From Bacillota bacterium (GTDB lineage Bacteria; Bacillota; Clostridia; Acetivibrionales; DSM-1351), in contig JAEZRV010000044.1 in assembly GCA_023444055.1 (NCBI GenBank), forward strand, positions 113,776-177,775: a DNA stretch of 64,000 nt, read 5' to 3'. The first letter of the stretch is position 1. Each line of letters opens with the position of its first letter. The position numbers and the translations under genes are program-made. The notes below the pieces were generated by a model. That model saw only the letters and a program-made list of their open reading frames with translations, was not told where the DNA came from and ran no database searches. Shown in pieces: positions 9,053 through 17,270 of the stretch.

Positions 9053-9226
9053 GATAGAGGTGCGTTTTTTAATAGTAAAAACAATGAAGATTTTTTGGGG
9101 TCTTATGATTTGTTCTCGAAAGGAAAAAACGCCGAAGGTATTACTCACCCAACAAGTTCTGTAATACCTGGTTATAAGGTTAATAGCTTTGTAACTGTCA
9201 TCATTTTGCATGATGGAGCGCTATCT
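9053..9226 (+). promoter_or_regulatory. Lysine riboswitch (L-box) controlling dapA
   Basis: The P1 stem is exact: AGATAG (9053-9058) pairs with CTATCT (9221-9226). Conserved blocks are in the right order: AGAGGTGCG at the 5' side, GCCGAAGG at 9131, ACTGTC near 9194 and GGAGCGCTATCT at the 3' side; a long hairpin GGTATTAC/GTAATACC lies between. These are the invariant pieces of the lysine riboswitch family. A rho-independent terminator follows about 50 bases downstream, giving a transcription-termination OFF switch when lysine is plentiful. Confidence 0.93.
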
Positions 9227-9276
9227 GTTTATTATGATTTTATAATTCTTATTATAAATTGTGGTATGTTAAACAG

Positions 9277-9302
9277 ACGTTAGCTCATGCTAGCGTTTTT
9301 TG
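9277..9302 (+). terminator. Riboswitch expression-platform terminator
   Basis: ACGTTAGC (9277-9284), loop TCAT, GCTAGCGT (9289-9296), then TTTTTT. It lies between the lysine aptamer and dapA, as expected for a lysine-dependent terminator. Confidence 0.9.
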
Positions 9303-9342
9303 TTGATATAACGTTTTTATTTCTAAAGGAAGGGTGTTATGT

Positions 9343-10230
9343 ATGAAAAAGCCAATTATTTTTACTGGATCAGGCGTTGCAATTGTTACCCCATTTATCA
9401 ATGAGGGCACAGATTATGAAAAGCTTTCTCAGCTAATTGAGTATCAAATTAAAGAAGGCACTGATGCAATTATCATTTGTGGTACAACAGGTGAAGCTTC
9501 TACCATGTTTGACAATGAACATAAAGCTGCAATTAAATATACTGTTGAGAAAGTTAATGGAAGAATACCTGTTATTGCAGGTACAGGTAGTAATCATACT
9601 ATTCATGCTATTGAGCTTAGCAAATATGCTCAAGAAGTTGGTGCTGATGCTATTTTAACTGTTACTCCATATTATAACAAAACAACTCAAAAGGGATTAT
9701 ATGAGCACTTTAAATTAATTGCTAACAGTATTGATATTCCAGTGATCCTTTACAATGTTCCATCAAGAACAAACTTGAATATTGCACCTGAAACTGTAAA
9801 AGCTTTATCAGAGATAGACAATATCGTTGCAATTAAAGAATGTAACCAATCACAAGTAGGAGATATTGTTAATCTATGCGGAGATGATATTACTATTTAT
9901 TCAGGAGAAGACGGAGCTATTGTTCCTTTCCTCTCAATGGGAGCAAAAGGTGTAATCTCTGTTATGGCTAATATTATTCCAAAGGATACTCATGATATTG
10001 TTGAAAAGTTTTTGTCTGGCGATATCGAAGGAAGTAGAAATCTTCAATTGAAAACATTAGGCTTGATAAAAGCATTATTTAGTGAGGTAAGCCCTATTCC
10101 AATAAAAGCGGCAATGAATTTGCTAAATATGAATGTTGGAAGTTGTAGATTGCCTTTAGTTGAAATGACTGATAAGAATTTAGAACTCCTTAAAAATGAA
10201 ATGGTTAAATACGGTCTGCTTTCTAAATAA
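9343..10230 (+). CDS. dapA: 4-hydroxy-tetrahydrodipicolinate synthase
   Basis: Condenses pyruvate with aspartate semialdehyde, the committed step to diaminopimelate and lysine. The ATG at 9343 is chosen because AAAGGAAGGG ends 8 bases before it; the alternative GTG at 9334 overlaps that site. About 295 residues, the usual length. Visible motifs: CGTTGEAS near residue 45, VTPYYNKTTQ, YNVPSRT and the Schiff-base lysine in VAIKECN (about residue 163), then GAKGVISVMANI. It lies 53 bp upstream of dapB in one transcription unit under the lysine riboswitch. Confidence 0.96.
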   Translation: MKKPIIFTGSGVAIVTPFINEGTDYEKLSQLIEYQIKEGTDAIIICGTTGEASTMFDNEHKAAIKYTVEKVNGRIPVIAGTGSNHTIHAIELSKYAQEVGADAILTVTPYYNKTTQKGLYEHFKLIANSIDIPVILYNVPSRTNLNIAPETVKALSEIDNIVAIKECNQSQVGDIVNLCGDDITIYSGEDGAIVPFLSMGAKGVISVMANIIPKDTHDIVEKFLSGDIEGSRNLQLKTLGLIKALFSEVSPIPIKAAMNLLNMNVGSCRLPLVEMTDKNLELLKNEMVKYGLLSK

Positions 10231-10283
10231 CATATTAAAATGTAATACTGAACATATACTTATTTTATAGATTAGGATGTGAA

Positions 10284-11054
10284 ATGCAAATGATTAATAT
10301 ACTGTTAAGTGGATGTAATGGACATATGGGTCAGGTAATCACCAGACTTTCAGAAGATTTCAGTGAATTAAAGATTGCTGCAGGATATGATTTAAATGAT
10401 TCTATTAAAAACGACTATCCTGTTTTTAGTTCATTAAACGAATGTGATGTAAACGTTGATGTTATAATTGATTTTTCAAGTCCCAAAGCATTCAACGCGT
10501 TAGTAGAATATGCACAAGAGAAACGTACTCCAATTATAATGTGTACAACTGGTCTTTCTGCCGAGCAAATTAGTATTTTGAAGAACGATGTTTCAAAGAG
10601 AATTCCAGTATTTTACTCTGCCAATATGTCACTTGGTGTAAATTTACTTATTGATTTAGTTAAAAAGGCTACAAAGATACTTGAAGGACAATTTGATATT
10701 GAAATTGTTGAAAAACACCATAATCAAAAAGTTGATGCACCAAGCGGAACTGCTCTTGCAATTGCCGATGCTATTAATGACACTCTCGATGAAAAATGTG
10801 AGTACACATATGACAGACACTCAAGAATGAAAAAGCGTGGTAAGCAGGAAATTGGAATACATGCTGTTCGTGGCGGTACAATTGTAGGCGATCACTCAGT
10901 TATTTTCGCAGGAAAAGATGAAATTATTGAAATAAATCATACTGCAACATCAAAAGAAATCTTTGCTGTAGGTGCATTGAAGGCAGCTATATTCCTTCCT
11001 TCAAAGAAACCTGGGCTATATTCAATGACTGAGCTTATTGCAGAAACCAAATAA
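10284..11054 (+). CDS. dapB: 4-hydroxy-tetrahydrodipicolinate reductase
   Basis: NAD(P)H-dependent reductase following DapA. The 256-residue protein has the dinucleotide-binding motif GCNGHMGQ at about residues 9-16, DFSSPKA, CTTGLS, ANMSLGVNLL and the catalytic EKHHNQKVDAPSGTA block with the conserved His-His and Lys. An AGGATG site precedes the ATG. It is the canonical copy; a second, divergent paralogue lies at 51079-51954. Regulation is expected to follow dapA through the shared lysine riboswitch. Confidence 0.95.
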   Translation: MQMINILLSGCNGHMGQVITRLSEDFSELKIAAGYDLNDSIKNDYPVFSSLNECDVNVDVIIDFSSPKAFNALVEYAQEKRTPIIMCTTGLSAEQISILKNDVSKRIPVFYSANMSLGVNLLIDLVKKATKILEGQFDIEIVEKHHNQKVDAPSGTALAIADAINDTLDEKCEYTYDRHSRMKKRGKQEIGIHAVRGGTIVGDHSVIFAGKDEIIEINHTATSKEIFAVGALKAAIFLPSKKPGLYSMTELIAETK

Positions 11055-11084
11055 TTCTCTCTTCTAGCTAGCGAGAATTATTTT
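11049..11084 (+). terminator. Intrinsic terminator after dapB
   Basis: AAATAATTCTC pairs with GAGAATTATTTT around a 13-nt loop, overlapping the dapB stop codon region. It ends the dapA-dapB unit. Confidence 0.7.
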
Positions 11085-11372
11085 AACCAACCAAAGCTAT
11101 TTTAACTTGCTAAAGATATTTTAATAAACTAAATATGTTTTAATCAGCAAAAGCTATTTTAAGTCAGCAAGTAAATTTCAATCTTACAAGGTGGAATAAT
11201 TCACTTGCTGACTAAATAGTGTTGTTTTTGAATCTTAATGAGACATAGTAATAATACTACTTCTAGCCTATTTCTCAATAGATTTTGGCAGACGTAGATA
11301 TCAAACAGAGTTAGATGCAATTTCGCTTTATACCAAAAGCTGGTGTAAAGGGTATATGAGGAGGAATTTCTT
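11085..11372 (+). promoter_or_regulatory. Repeat-containing leader of the ACT-domain gene
   Basis: From 11090 to 11165 there are four imperfect copies of an AAAGCTATTTTAA-like unit. Next comes a perfect 11-bp inverted repeat, AGTCAGCAAGT (11162-11172) and ACTTGCTGACT (11203-11213), around a 30-nt loop. The remainder up to the GAGGAGG site at 11358 shows no recognised riboswitch or T-box consensus. Confidence 0.45.
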
Positions 11373-11843
11373 ATGGCAAATAACCCAGTTACAAGTATTA
11401 GCACTATATACAATGTAGCACTCATTTCCGTAGACAATCTTCCAAACGATATGACTGTAATTTCAAATGTTTTTCGCAAAATTGCCGATGAAAAAATCAA
11501 TATTGATATGATTAGTCAAGCTCCCCCCTACAAAGGAAAAATCAACGTTTCTTTTTCGCTTCCAGTTAAAGATATCACAAAGGTAATTGGTATATTAAAT
11601 TCGTTTAAAAATGAAATACCAAATCTAAGAATAGAAATCGACTCAGATAACACTAAAGTTACTGTTTTGGGGGAAGCAATGAAGAATATCCCTGGAGTAG
11701 CTGCACAGCTATTTACTCTATTAGCTGTAAATGAAATTGAAGTAAAATTAATTTGTACATCTGAAGTTGAAATATCATATCTTATTTATGAAAAAGATAT
11801 TGATAAGGCTATTTCTGCAATTAAAAAAGAATTTAAGCTTTAA
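11373..11843 (+). CDS. ACT-domain protein resembling an aspartokinase regulatory subunit
   Basis: A 156-residue soluble protein composed of two ACT-like units (about residues 12-80 and 85-156). The second has VTVLGEAMKNIPGVAAQLFT and a hydrophobic EVKLICTSEVEISYLI strand, the arrangement found in the C-terminal half of aspartokinases. There is no kinase domain. It follows dapA-dapB, so a role in sensing lysine or another aspartate-family amino acid is plausible. It could bind the separate aspartokinase or act on its own; that is inference. A strong GAGGAGG site fixes the ATG. Confidence 0.75.
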   Translation: MANNPVTSISTIYNVALISVDNLPNDMTVISNVFRKIADEKINIDMISQAPPYKGKINVSFSLPVKDITKVIGILNSFKNEIPNLRIEIDSDNTKVTVLGEAMKNIPGVAAQLFTLLAVNEIEVKLICTSEVEISYLIYEKDIDKAISAIKKEFKL

Positions 11844-11853
11844 TGGAATAATT

Positions 11854-11907
11854 ACTCAACTTTCCCACATGTAGTTTCAAGCTAATTACAGGGGAAAAGT
11901 TGAGTTT
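11854..11907 (+). terminator. Intrinsic terminator after the ACT-domain gene
   Basis: ACTCAACTTTCCC pairs imperfectly with GGGGAAAAGTTGAGT, followed by TTGAATA. It lies between this gene and the convergent DUF624 gene, so it may act on both. Confidence 0.55.
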
Positions 11908-11941
11908 GAATATCTAATAACATAAAAATATTTTGCCTTTA

Positions 11942-12823
11942 TTAATCTTCATCTTCTGAAACAGACTTATAATAGCTTTCGCCATTGTTATTATCATTAA
12001 ATAATCTTTCCTCGTCGTTTTTATCCTTTGCATCAGGTATCGCAACATACTTCTTTATCAGTGGATCAACATAGAAGTTATTCATTAGACCTACGATACT
12101 AGGTAATATCAGAACATATAAAAGAATTCCCAGCAGAGGCATGTAAAATGCTAAAAATGCAATTAATAAATTTAAAATTAACATTAATACATTAGGAATA
12201 AGCTTCATTACGCTGAAAATCAAAGCATTCCTGTAAATACTTTTTATACTCAAATTAACTGTAACTAGCATTGGATAAATATACAAATGCATTATTAAGA
12301 AAATTACAACTGATACTAATATAAATGTTGTTCCAAAGACTGATAACATTCCTGCCATACTTGAGTATACATTTATTGCAATACTAAATATAACCATAGC
12401 AATAATATCTATAACAGTGATTATCATTCCCTGCTTAAAATTCTTTACTATGTTTTCTTTAAAATCTCCCCAAATAAAAGAGTGCTCTTCTCTCGAATAA
12501 TTTCTTAATACATACGTAAAGCCAGCCTGTACTGGACCTGTTGTAATAACTGGAATTAAGGTCAAAATAGCAGCAAAGAATATTCTTATAACCAAATCCC
12601 CTGCTCCACCGTCAATACTGATTCTTTGAAACAATAGTGTAGATATATAATTAGCTACTACTAATGCAAGAATATTGAATATCACAAAAAGTAAATTTAC
12701 CTTCATCAAATGCCAAAACTTTCTTTTAAGAACCTCAAAAAACAGAAAAAATCTTGGCTTCTGAGGTGCATCTTTATCAACCCCTGGACCTGGCTTATTA
12801 TAATTTGTACTTAAAAACCCCAC
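11942..12823 (-). CDS. DUF624 (YesV-like) integral membrane protein
   Basis: A 293-residue protein with about five to six hydrophobic helices (for example LLFVIFNILALVVANYI near residue 45 and IIAMVIFSIAINVY near 165) and charged ends. The sequence FEVLKRKFWHLMKVNLLFVIFN and the GPVQAGFTYVLRNYSREEHSFIWGDF block are typical of the DUF624 family, often found near carbohydrate transporters. Its function is unknown. The start is a GTG after an AGGAGAG site. No transporter is adjacent here. Confidence 0.75.
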   Translation of the reverse strand: MGFLSTNYNKPGPGVDKDAPQKPRFFLFFEVLKRKFWHLMKVNLLFVIFNILALVVANYISTLLFQRISIDGGAGDLVIRIFFAAILTLIPVITTGPVQAGFTYVLRNYSREEHSFIWGDFKENIVKNFKQGMIITVIDIIAMVIFSIAINVYSSMAGMLSVFGTTFILVSVVIFLIMHLYIYPMLVTVNLSIKSIYRNALIFSVMKLIPNVLMLILNLLIAFLAFYMPLLGILLYVLILPSIVGLMNNFYVDPLIKKYVAIPDAKDKNDEERLFNDNNNGESYYKSVSEDED

Positions 12824-13078
12824 AACTCAACTCTCCTTTTTTTGTTGTCATTTGTATATTGTATCAATCCTACCATCAGACTACAATATATATTTTCAAA
12901 CAATTTTTTCAATAAATCTTATGAAACTTTTTCAATAATTCTTCTGAATCTTATTTCAACCTTTTTTAACATAAATTTCAGGTTAAATCCTCGTAATTAT
13001 ACCAAAACAGATTTTAATAAGAATTTTCTATTTATTATAGATATATCCATATATTTATTTTAACTTTGAATTGTAAAC

Positions 13079-13290
13079 TTAATATTAACTGAATATTATT
13101 TATTTATGTTATACTAATTTATTTATAAATTTAATATTAACTGAATATAACTAATTTATGTTTATGTTATACTAATTTATTTATAAGCTTAATATTAACT
13201 GAATAAACTCATCTATGTTATACTAATTCATTTACAAGCTTAATATTAACTGAATAAACTTATCTATGTTATACTAATTCATTTTATAAT
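13079..13290. repeat. Four tandem units of 51-58 bp in the spacer before tRNA-Leu
   Basis: Units begin at 13079, 13131, 13189 and 13240. Each contains TTAATATTAACTGAATA followed by TATGTTATACTAATT, which has -10-like character. The last two units are almost identical. The surrounding 12824-13078 and 13291-13436 is AT-rich with no gene recognised. Confidence 0.85.
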
Positions 13291-13436
13291 TATCATTTCT
13301 AATTTATCACATAAAAAAATATATCGGTACTGAAAAAATCTTGAACTGCTACGCTTATTTTTACCCTATCAACTCAGTGCATTCAAAAAATATAGAAAAC
13401 CGCATCTAAAAAATTTAATTTTTTTCGAATTTAATA

Positions 13437-13466
13437 TTGACAATGTACAGCATATGCTAGTATAAT
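13437..13466 (+). promoter_or_regulatory. Consensus promoter of the tRNA-Leu unit
   Basis: TTGACA (13437-13442), an 18-base spacer and a perfect TATAAT (13461-13466). The predicted start near 13473 lies ahead of both the truncated and the complete tRNA-Leu sequences. Confidence 0.85.
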
Positions 13467-13469
13467 CAT

Positions 13470-13574
13470 ACTTGCTGATGCGGAACACATCAGTTACATG
13501 ACAGATGCGGTCGTGGCGGAACTGGCAGACGCGTACGTTTGCGGTGATGACACTTCATTGTAACATCAGCAAGT
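13470..13574 (+). repeat. Long inverted repeat enclosing a tRNA 5' half
   Basis: ACTTGCTGATG (13470-13480) is the exact complement of CATCAGCAAGT (13564-13574), and an inner GTTACA (13493-13498) pairs with TGTAAC (13559-13564). Together they would form a long bulged stem whose loop contains the tRNA-Leu 5' fragment. Confidence 0.7.
13507..13541 (+). pseudogene. Truncated tRNA-Leu (5' half only)
   Basis: These 35 bases are identical to bases 13618-13652 of the complete tRNA-Leu, from the first acceptor base to the anticodon loop. The similarity then stops, so no functional tRNA can form. It is transcribed by the same promoter as the intact gene. Confidence 0.88.
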
Positions 13575-13617
13575 ACTTAATGTTTTAAATGCAATTTTGT
13601 TTCACAATTTTATATGT

Positions 13618-13700
13618 GCGGTCGTGGCGGAACTGGCAGACGCGTACGTTTGAGGGGCGTATGGGAGACCGTGTGGGTTCAAGTCCCACCGTCCGCACCA
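13618..13700 (+). tRNA. tRNA-Leu (anticodon GAG)
   Basis: An 83-nt type II tRNA including an encoded CCA. The anticodon stem TACGT/GCGTA holds the loop TTGAGGG with anticodon GAG, which reads CUC and CUU. The T arm is GTGGG-TTCAAGT-CCCAC and a short variable arm GGGAGACC is present. The acceptor arms GCGGTCG and CGTCCGC pair except for one U-U mismatch at the fifth pair. A terminator follows directly. Confidence 0.95.
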
Positions 13701-13708
13701 ATTTTTTA

Positions 13709-13741
13709 AAAAACTACTGGATATGATTCAGTAGTTTTTGT
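13709..13741 (+). terminator. Intrinsic terminator of tRNA-Leu
   Basis: AAAAACTACTG (13709-13719) pairs perfectly with CAGTAGTTTTT (13729-13739), ending in a T-run, 9 bases after the tRNA. Confidence 0.9.
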
Positions 13742-13822
13742 TGCGTTCCCCTTTTCTAGGCTTATGCTATATTTTAGTTCTGGATTTATAAAAAGTGCGT
13801 TTGTTGATAGTATAATCAATAA

Positions 13823-14395
13823 TTAATTTACTACCTTAATCTTTACTTCATCAATTAAATTGCTTTGTTCAATATCTTCAGTTAATGAAAATGCCCCACC
13901 AACTTTGATGATATACTCCCCTTCAGGCAAGTACAAATCTTTTTCTTGATAAAATTTCTTCCAATAGTCTACATTTGTGTCATCTTCTGAATAACCACCA
14001 GTTTTAACATAATCGTATTTATAAAGTTTGTCCTTAACTAATATCGTTGATGTTAAAACATCGTCAAAAATACCACCTGTTTCAAATTTCTTTCCATCCG
14101 TAATTGTAAAACTTATATAAGGGTTGCTGTGCCAAATTTTAATATGGTTGTCATTTCCAATATATTTAAGAGTAGCCCAGATTTTTATTTTATCAGTGGT
14201 TTTATACGTCTGTTTATCAGTATATAAATTTAGTTCAAATAACTTATTATAATCCTGTTCATTATTGATTGCTTCATTTGAAACATTGATATTAGTAGAA
14301 TTACTACTATTTTTATTATTAACATTTATATTTGAACAACTTGTTAATAATAAGCAGAAAAGCAACCCAAATATCATTATTTTAATTGTTTTCAT
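13823..14395 (-). CDS. Hypothetical lipoprotein (190 aa)
   Basis: The N-terminus MKTIKIMIFGLLFCLLLTSCSN is a lipoprotein signal with lipobox LTSC, so Cys20 is expected to be lipidated and the protein anchored outside the membrane. An Asn/Ser-rich linker follows, then a single soluble beta-rich domain (LYTDKQTYKTTDKIKIWATL, LPEGEYIIKVGGAF) that looks like an immunoglobulin-fold extracellular domain. No specific family is recognised. Confidence 0.7.
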   Translation of the reverse strand: MKTIKIMIFGLLFCLLLTSCSNINVNNKNSSNSTNINVSNEAINNEQDYNKLFELNLYTDKQTYKTTDKIKIWATLKYIGNDNHIKIWHSNPYISFTITDGKKFETGGIFDDVLTSTILVKDKLYKYDYVKTGGYSEDDTNVDYWKKFYQEKDLYLPEGEYIIKVGGAFSLTEDIEQSNLIDEVKIKVVN

Positions 14396-14491
14396 TATTG
14401 AATCCTCAATTCGATTTTTATTTGATGTTATTCTTAATTATTTTTCCAGTATAATTATTACTTCGTCCTATGATTAAAGCTGTCTTTAACT

Positions 14492-15124
14492 TTAATCGGG
14501 AGAACCTGAGATAGAGTGGCTCTTTATCCTCAAAACACCATAAATACCATTTATATACTTATATATTGAATATCCAATAACAGCTCCTATGGAATTCAGA
14601 ATCAAATCATCTATATCACAGATTCTGCCTATGGCAACTCCAAGAATATTTTCAACCAGCTGCAATGTTTCTATTAAAAAGGATGTTAAAAAGCAAAAAA
14701 CAAAGCACCATTTGAATTGCCTGCACTTATTCCAGATTATTGAAAGCAATACGCTTAACGGTGTTAATAAAAACAGGTTGCCTCCCACATTCATTATTAA
14801 TAACTTCAATTCATAACCAATTGAAAATGAGTTATTTTTCAAAAGATAAATTGACTGAGTTATTGAAACAATCGGAATGTAATTAATATATGTCGAAGCA
14901 GGCACGAATACCCTTTCGCCCCAAACAATATTCACGGGTAAAAGGGTAATCCCCGCCAATCCCAATAAATACAGCCCCAAAATGCCTAAAGCTATCTCCC
15001 TTGCCAAACTTATATGCACTTTCTTTTTCTTTTTAATAACTAAAGCTATTCCTCTTGCCAGTATCCAGAGAGCTGATCCCACAACAAACAAAATCTCTCT
15101 GTTAAGACTAATTCCATGAACCAA
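14492..15124 (-). CDS. VanZ-family membrane protein
   Basis: A 210-residue protein with four to five transmembrane helices. It has the VanZ hallmarks: LLPVNIVWG after the second helix, NYIPIVS, the NVGGNLFLLTPLSVLLS segment, and the ETLQL...GRICDIDDLILNSIGAVIGY block near residues 150-180. VanZ confers low-level teicoplanin resistance in enterococci, but most genomic VanZ homologues have unknown roles. The start is a TTG preceded by GGAGGG. Confidence 0.88.
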   Translation of the reverse strand: MVHGISLNREILFVVGSALWILARGIALVIKKKKKVHISLAREIALGILGLYLLGLAGITLLPVNIVWGERVFVPASTYINYIPIVSITQSIYLLKNNSFSIGYELKLLIMNVGGNLFLLTPLSVLLSIIWNKCRQFKWCFVFCFLTSFLIETLQLVENILGVAIGRICDIDDLILNSIGAVIGYSIYKYINGIYGVLRIKSHSISGSPD

Positions 15125-15260
15125 TTAATTACCCTCCTAGACTCAATCATATACAAACCTTACACTTTAACGTTATACTTCGTCAACTACCAAGTCAAAT
15201 AATTTCATCTAATAGACATCAAGTATACTTTAATTCCCAATAAATAAGGATTGAAGCGCC

Positions 15261-15382
15261 TTAATATACTTAAACCGCCACTTCCAACCCATCAGTTATC
15301 CCAACATTTAAATAAGGAGTATTCCAGACCACTTATATATCGAGCTTAGCTCTGTTATACTCCCCTATTTCATCGGTTTCAT
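15261..15382 (-). pseudogene. Recombinase C-terminal remnant, copy A
   Basis: This segment is about 80-85% identical to 16070-16180. Read on the minus strand, it encodes a decayed tail (HETDEIGEYNRAKLDI, stop, VVWNTPYLNVG...GLEVAV, stop) equivalent to the C-terminus of copy B. It has an internal stop codon and ends against the stop codon of the GNAT gene. The region 15125-15260 holds nothing recognised. Confidence 0.6.
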
Positions 15383-15383
15383 G

Positions 15384-15926
15384 CTATTTTGCGAACAACA
15401 AATGATATTCATCCTTAGTCAAAATATATTTTTTTGCATCATAAGTTTTGTCAAAGGATTCATATGTACCATCGCAATAATATCTAAATCCGCTTTTTTC
15501 GATTACTCTTTTCGATTGTAGATTAAATGATTTATGTCCACACCACAAAACATCTACTTTAATCTCATCAAAAGCATATTTGATTGCTTCTCGTACCGCT
15601 TCAGTCATAAGACCTCTGCCCCAGTATGCTTTGCTTAAAACATACCCAATCTCTCTTTGTATATCAGCTCTATAATTTGGGTCAGCAGTTCTTTTATGAA
15701 AGCCTAAAGAACCGATTACTTTGTTTTCTTCTTTTAATACCAATGCATATTCTATGTCATTATCAATAAAGCCTTTTAATATTGTTTTAGTAACTTCAAT
15801 ATTCTCATGATGTGGCCACCCAGTCATTTCGCTGATACCTTCGACACTGGCATACTCATAAAAGTCAAATATATCAGATTCTTTCCAATTTCTCATTATC
15901 AGTCTTTCGGTTTCTAACGTTTTCAT
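15384..15926 (-). CDS. GNAT-family N-acetyltransferase (RimJ/RimL type)
   Basis: A 180-residue acetyl-CoA-dependent acyltransferase of the ribosomal-protein/aminoglycoside type. It begins TLETERLIMRNWKESD, has VIGSLGFHKR (beta-4) and the acetyl-CoA loop REIGYVLSKAYWGRGLMTEA near residues 90-110, then the NLQSKRVIEKSGF motif. Substrate cannot be told. It is flanked by two copies of a decayed recombinase tail, consistent with mobile-element activity nearby. Confidence 0.88.
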   Translation of the reverse strand: MKTLETERLIMRNWKESDIFDFYEYASVEGISEMTGWPHHENIEVTKTILKGFIDNDIEYALVLKEENKVIGSLGFHKRTADPNYRADIQREIGYVLSKAYWGRGLMTEAVREAIKYAFDEIKVDVLWCGHKSFNLQSKRVIEKSGFRYYCDGTYESFDKTYDAKKYILTKDEYHLLFAK

Positions 15927-16069
15927 AATACACCGCCTAATATAAATAATCTCCAGTTAACACTTTTAAACTACTCTTCTAATAATTAAAAAACATTACA
16001 TCCATTCTATATTTGGAATTAATTGGAGTCAACAGTATTATTGTTTAGCAGATACTAATATCCTGAATA

Positions 16070-16345
16070 ATTAAACCGCCACTTCCAACCCCTCAATTCT
16101 CCCAATATCCAAATAAGGAGTATTCCAGACCACTTCTATATCGAGCTTTGGTCTGTTATACTCCCCTATTTCATGGTTTCTCTTATTATGATTTTATCTA
16201 TTACCATTGAAATGTTTGTGTTGGTAAGAGATTTTTTCTGAATTAATTCTTGAAGAACAGCTGAATAACTATTTCATCTATATCTTCCTCCATGATTCTA
16301 TGTCCTGTGCAGAATTGTGAGCCAAATTGGTATGTATGCTGTGGA
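16070..16345 (-). pseudogene. Recombinase C-terminal remnant, copy B
   Basis: On the minus strand, pieces of one protein appear in shifting frames: FCTGHRIMEEDIDEIVIQ, then AVLQELIQKKSLTNTNISMV and IDKIIIRET, then EIGEYNRPKLDIEVVWNTPY and LDIGRIEGLEVAV ending in TAA. At least two single-base shifts break it. The order (a C...GH zinc-ribbon-like piece, then a coiled C-terminal region) resembles the tail of large serine recombinases; this family call is tentative. Copies A (15261-15382) and C (20540-20632) share parts of it and its 3' flank. Confidence 0.55.
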
Positions 16346-16364
16346 CTTAATATTTATAAGGTCA

Positions 16365-17270
16365 TTATTTTGATGCGCTCCCCTTAATGTCAATAATTAC
16401 TACCTCAGGTGGATTAAATATTCGTGGCAAGCGAGGATTATATGAGACCCCTCTACTTACTATATGTGTCAAAGAATCATACTTATAAATACCACCTGCA
16501 TACTTGGGAAACCAACCTTGATTAGGAGCAAAGAGACCATTTAATATAAATGGGATTCTTACCTGTCCGCCATGTGAATGTCCAGATAATACCAAATCAA
16601 AACTGAACTTTTTATATAATTCAATTAATTCAGGTCGATGAGCCAAAAGTATTTTAAAATCGTTTTTATCTTTAAGTTTATTAAAATTAGTATTCATTTC
16701 TCTCTGCAAATCAAAGTTTGTTTTTTCATATATACCAACATCAGGATCATCTACCCCACCAATAATAATGTTTGAGTTTTTAACTTTAATCTGCTTATAA
16801 TTATTTTCAAGAATAGTTACGTCATATTCTCGAATTGTGTCTTTGATGTTTTTGATATCATTAGACCAAAATTCATGATTTCCAGTAACATAGTATATAG
16901 GTCTGAATCCCTTTAACCCTTCCAGGAATAATTTTGTGCCTTCAATTGATTCCACATCATCTGCGATATCTCCTGCAAGTGCAATAACATCAGGCTTTTG
17001 CTGCTTAATTAATGAAACAATCTTTGTTTGATTATCGCCATAAACATGGCTATGTAAATCTGTTATCAGTGCTATCCTTATTGAAGCTTCTGCACTTAAT
17101 TTATTTGAAATAGCATTATATTTTTTAACTACTAACCCGTTATAAAAAGCCAAGAAAAAAATTATTATAATTAGAGTTAAACAAGCTAAAATACAGATTT
17201 TTTTATTTTTTAGTTTTACTTTCCTACATTTAGTTAATAGTCCCTTTTCTCCTATTTGATTAGTATTCAT
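16365..17270 (-). CDS. Metallophosphoesterase, membrane-anchored (YkuE-like)
   Basis: A 301-residue calcineurin-type phosphoesterase with one N-terminal membrane helix (about residues 26-44). Metal-binding motifs are in order: LITDLHSH (DxH), LAGDIADD (GDxxD), YVTGNHEFW (GNHE), LLAHRPE and LSGHSHGGQVRIP (GHxHGGQ). The catalytic domain is predicted to face outside. Homologues of the YkuE group act on lipid or phosphorylated wall substrates, but the substrate here is unknown. ATG follows GGGAGATAT. Confidence 0.9.
   Translation of the reverse strand: MNTNQIGEKGLLTKCRKVKLKNKKICILACLTLIIIIFFLAFYNGLVVKKYNAISNKLSAEASIRIALITDLHSHVYGDNQTKIVSLIKQQKPDVIALAGDIADDVESIEGTKLFLEGLKGFRPIYYVTGNHEFWSNDIKNIKDTIREYDVTILENNYKQIKVKNSNIIIGGVDDPDVGIYEKTNFDLQREMNTNFNKLKDKNDFKILLAHRPELIELYKKFSFDLVLSGHSHGGQVRIPFILNGLFAPNQGWFPKYAGGIYKYDSLTHIVSRGVSYNPRLPRIFNPPEVVIIDIKGSASK

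Noticed and set aside
15290..16180. The two 110-bp copies as a palindromic MITE
   Set aside because: They do fold, but translation on the minus strand gives a shared protein tail with matching codons, so decayed coding sequence explains them better.
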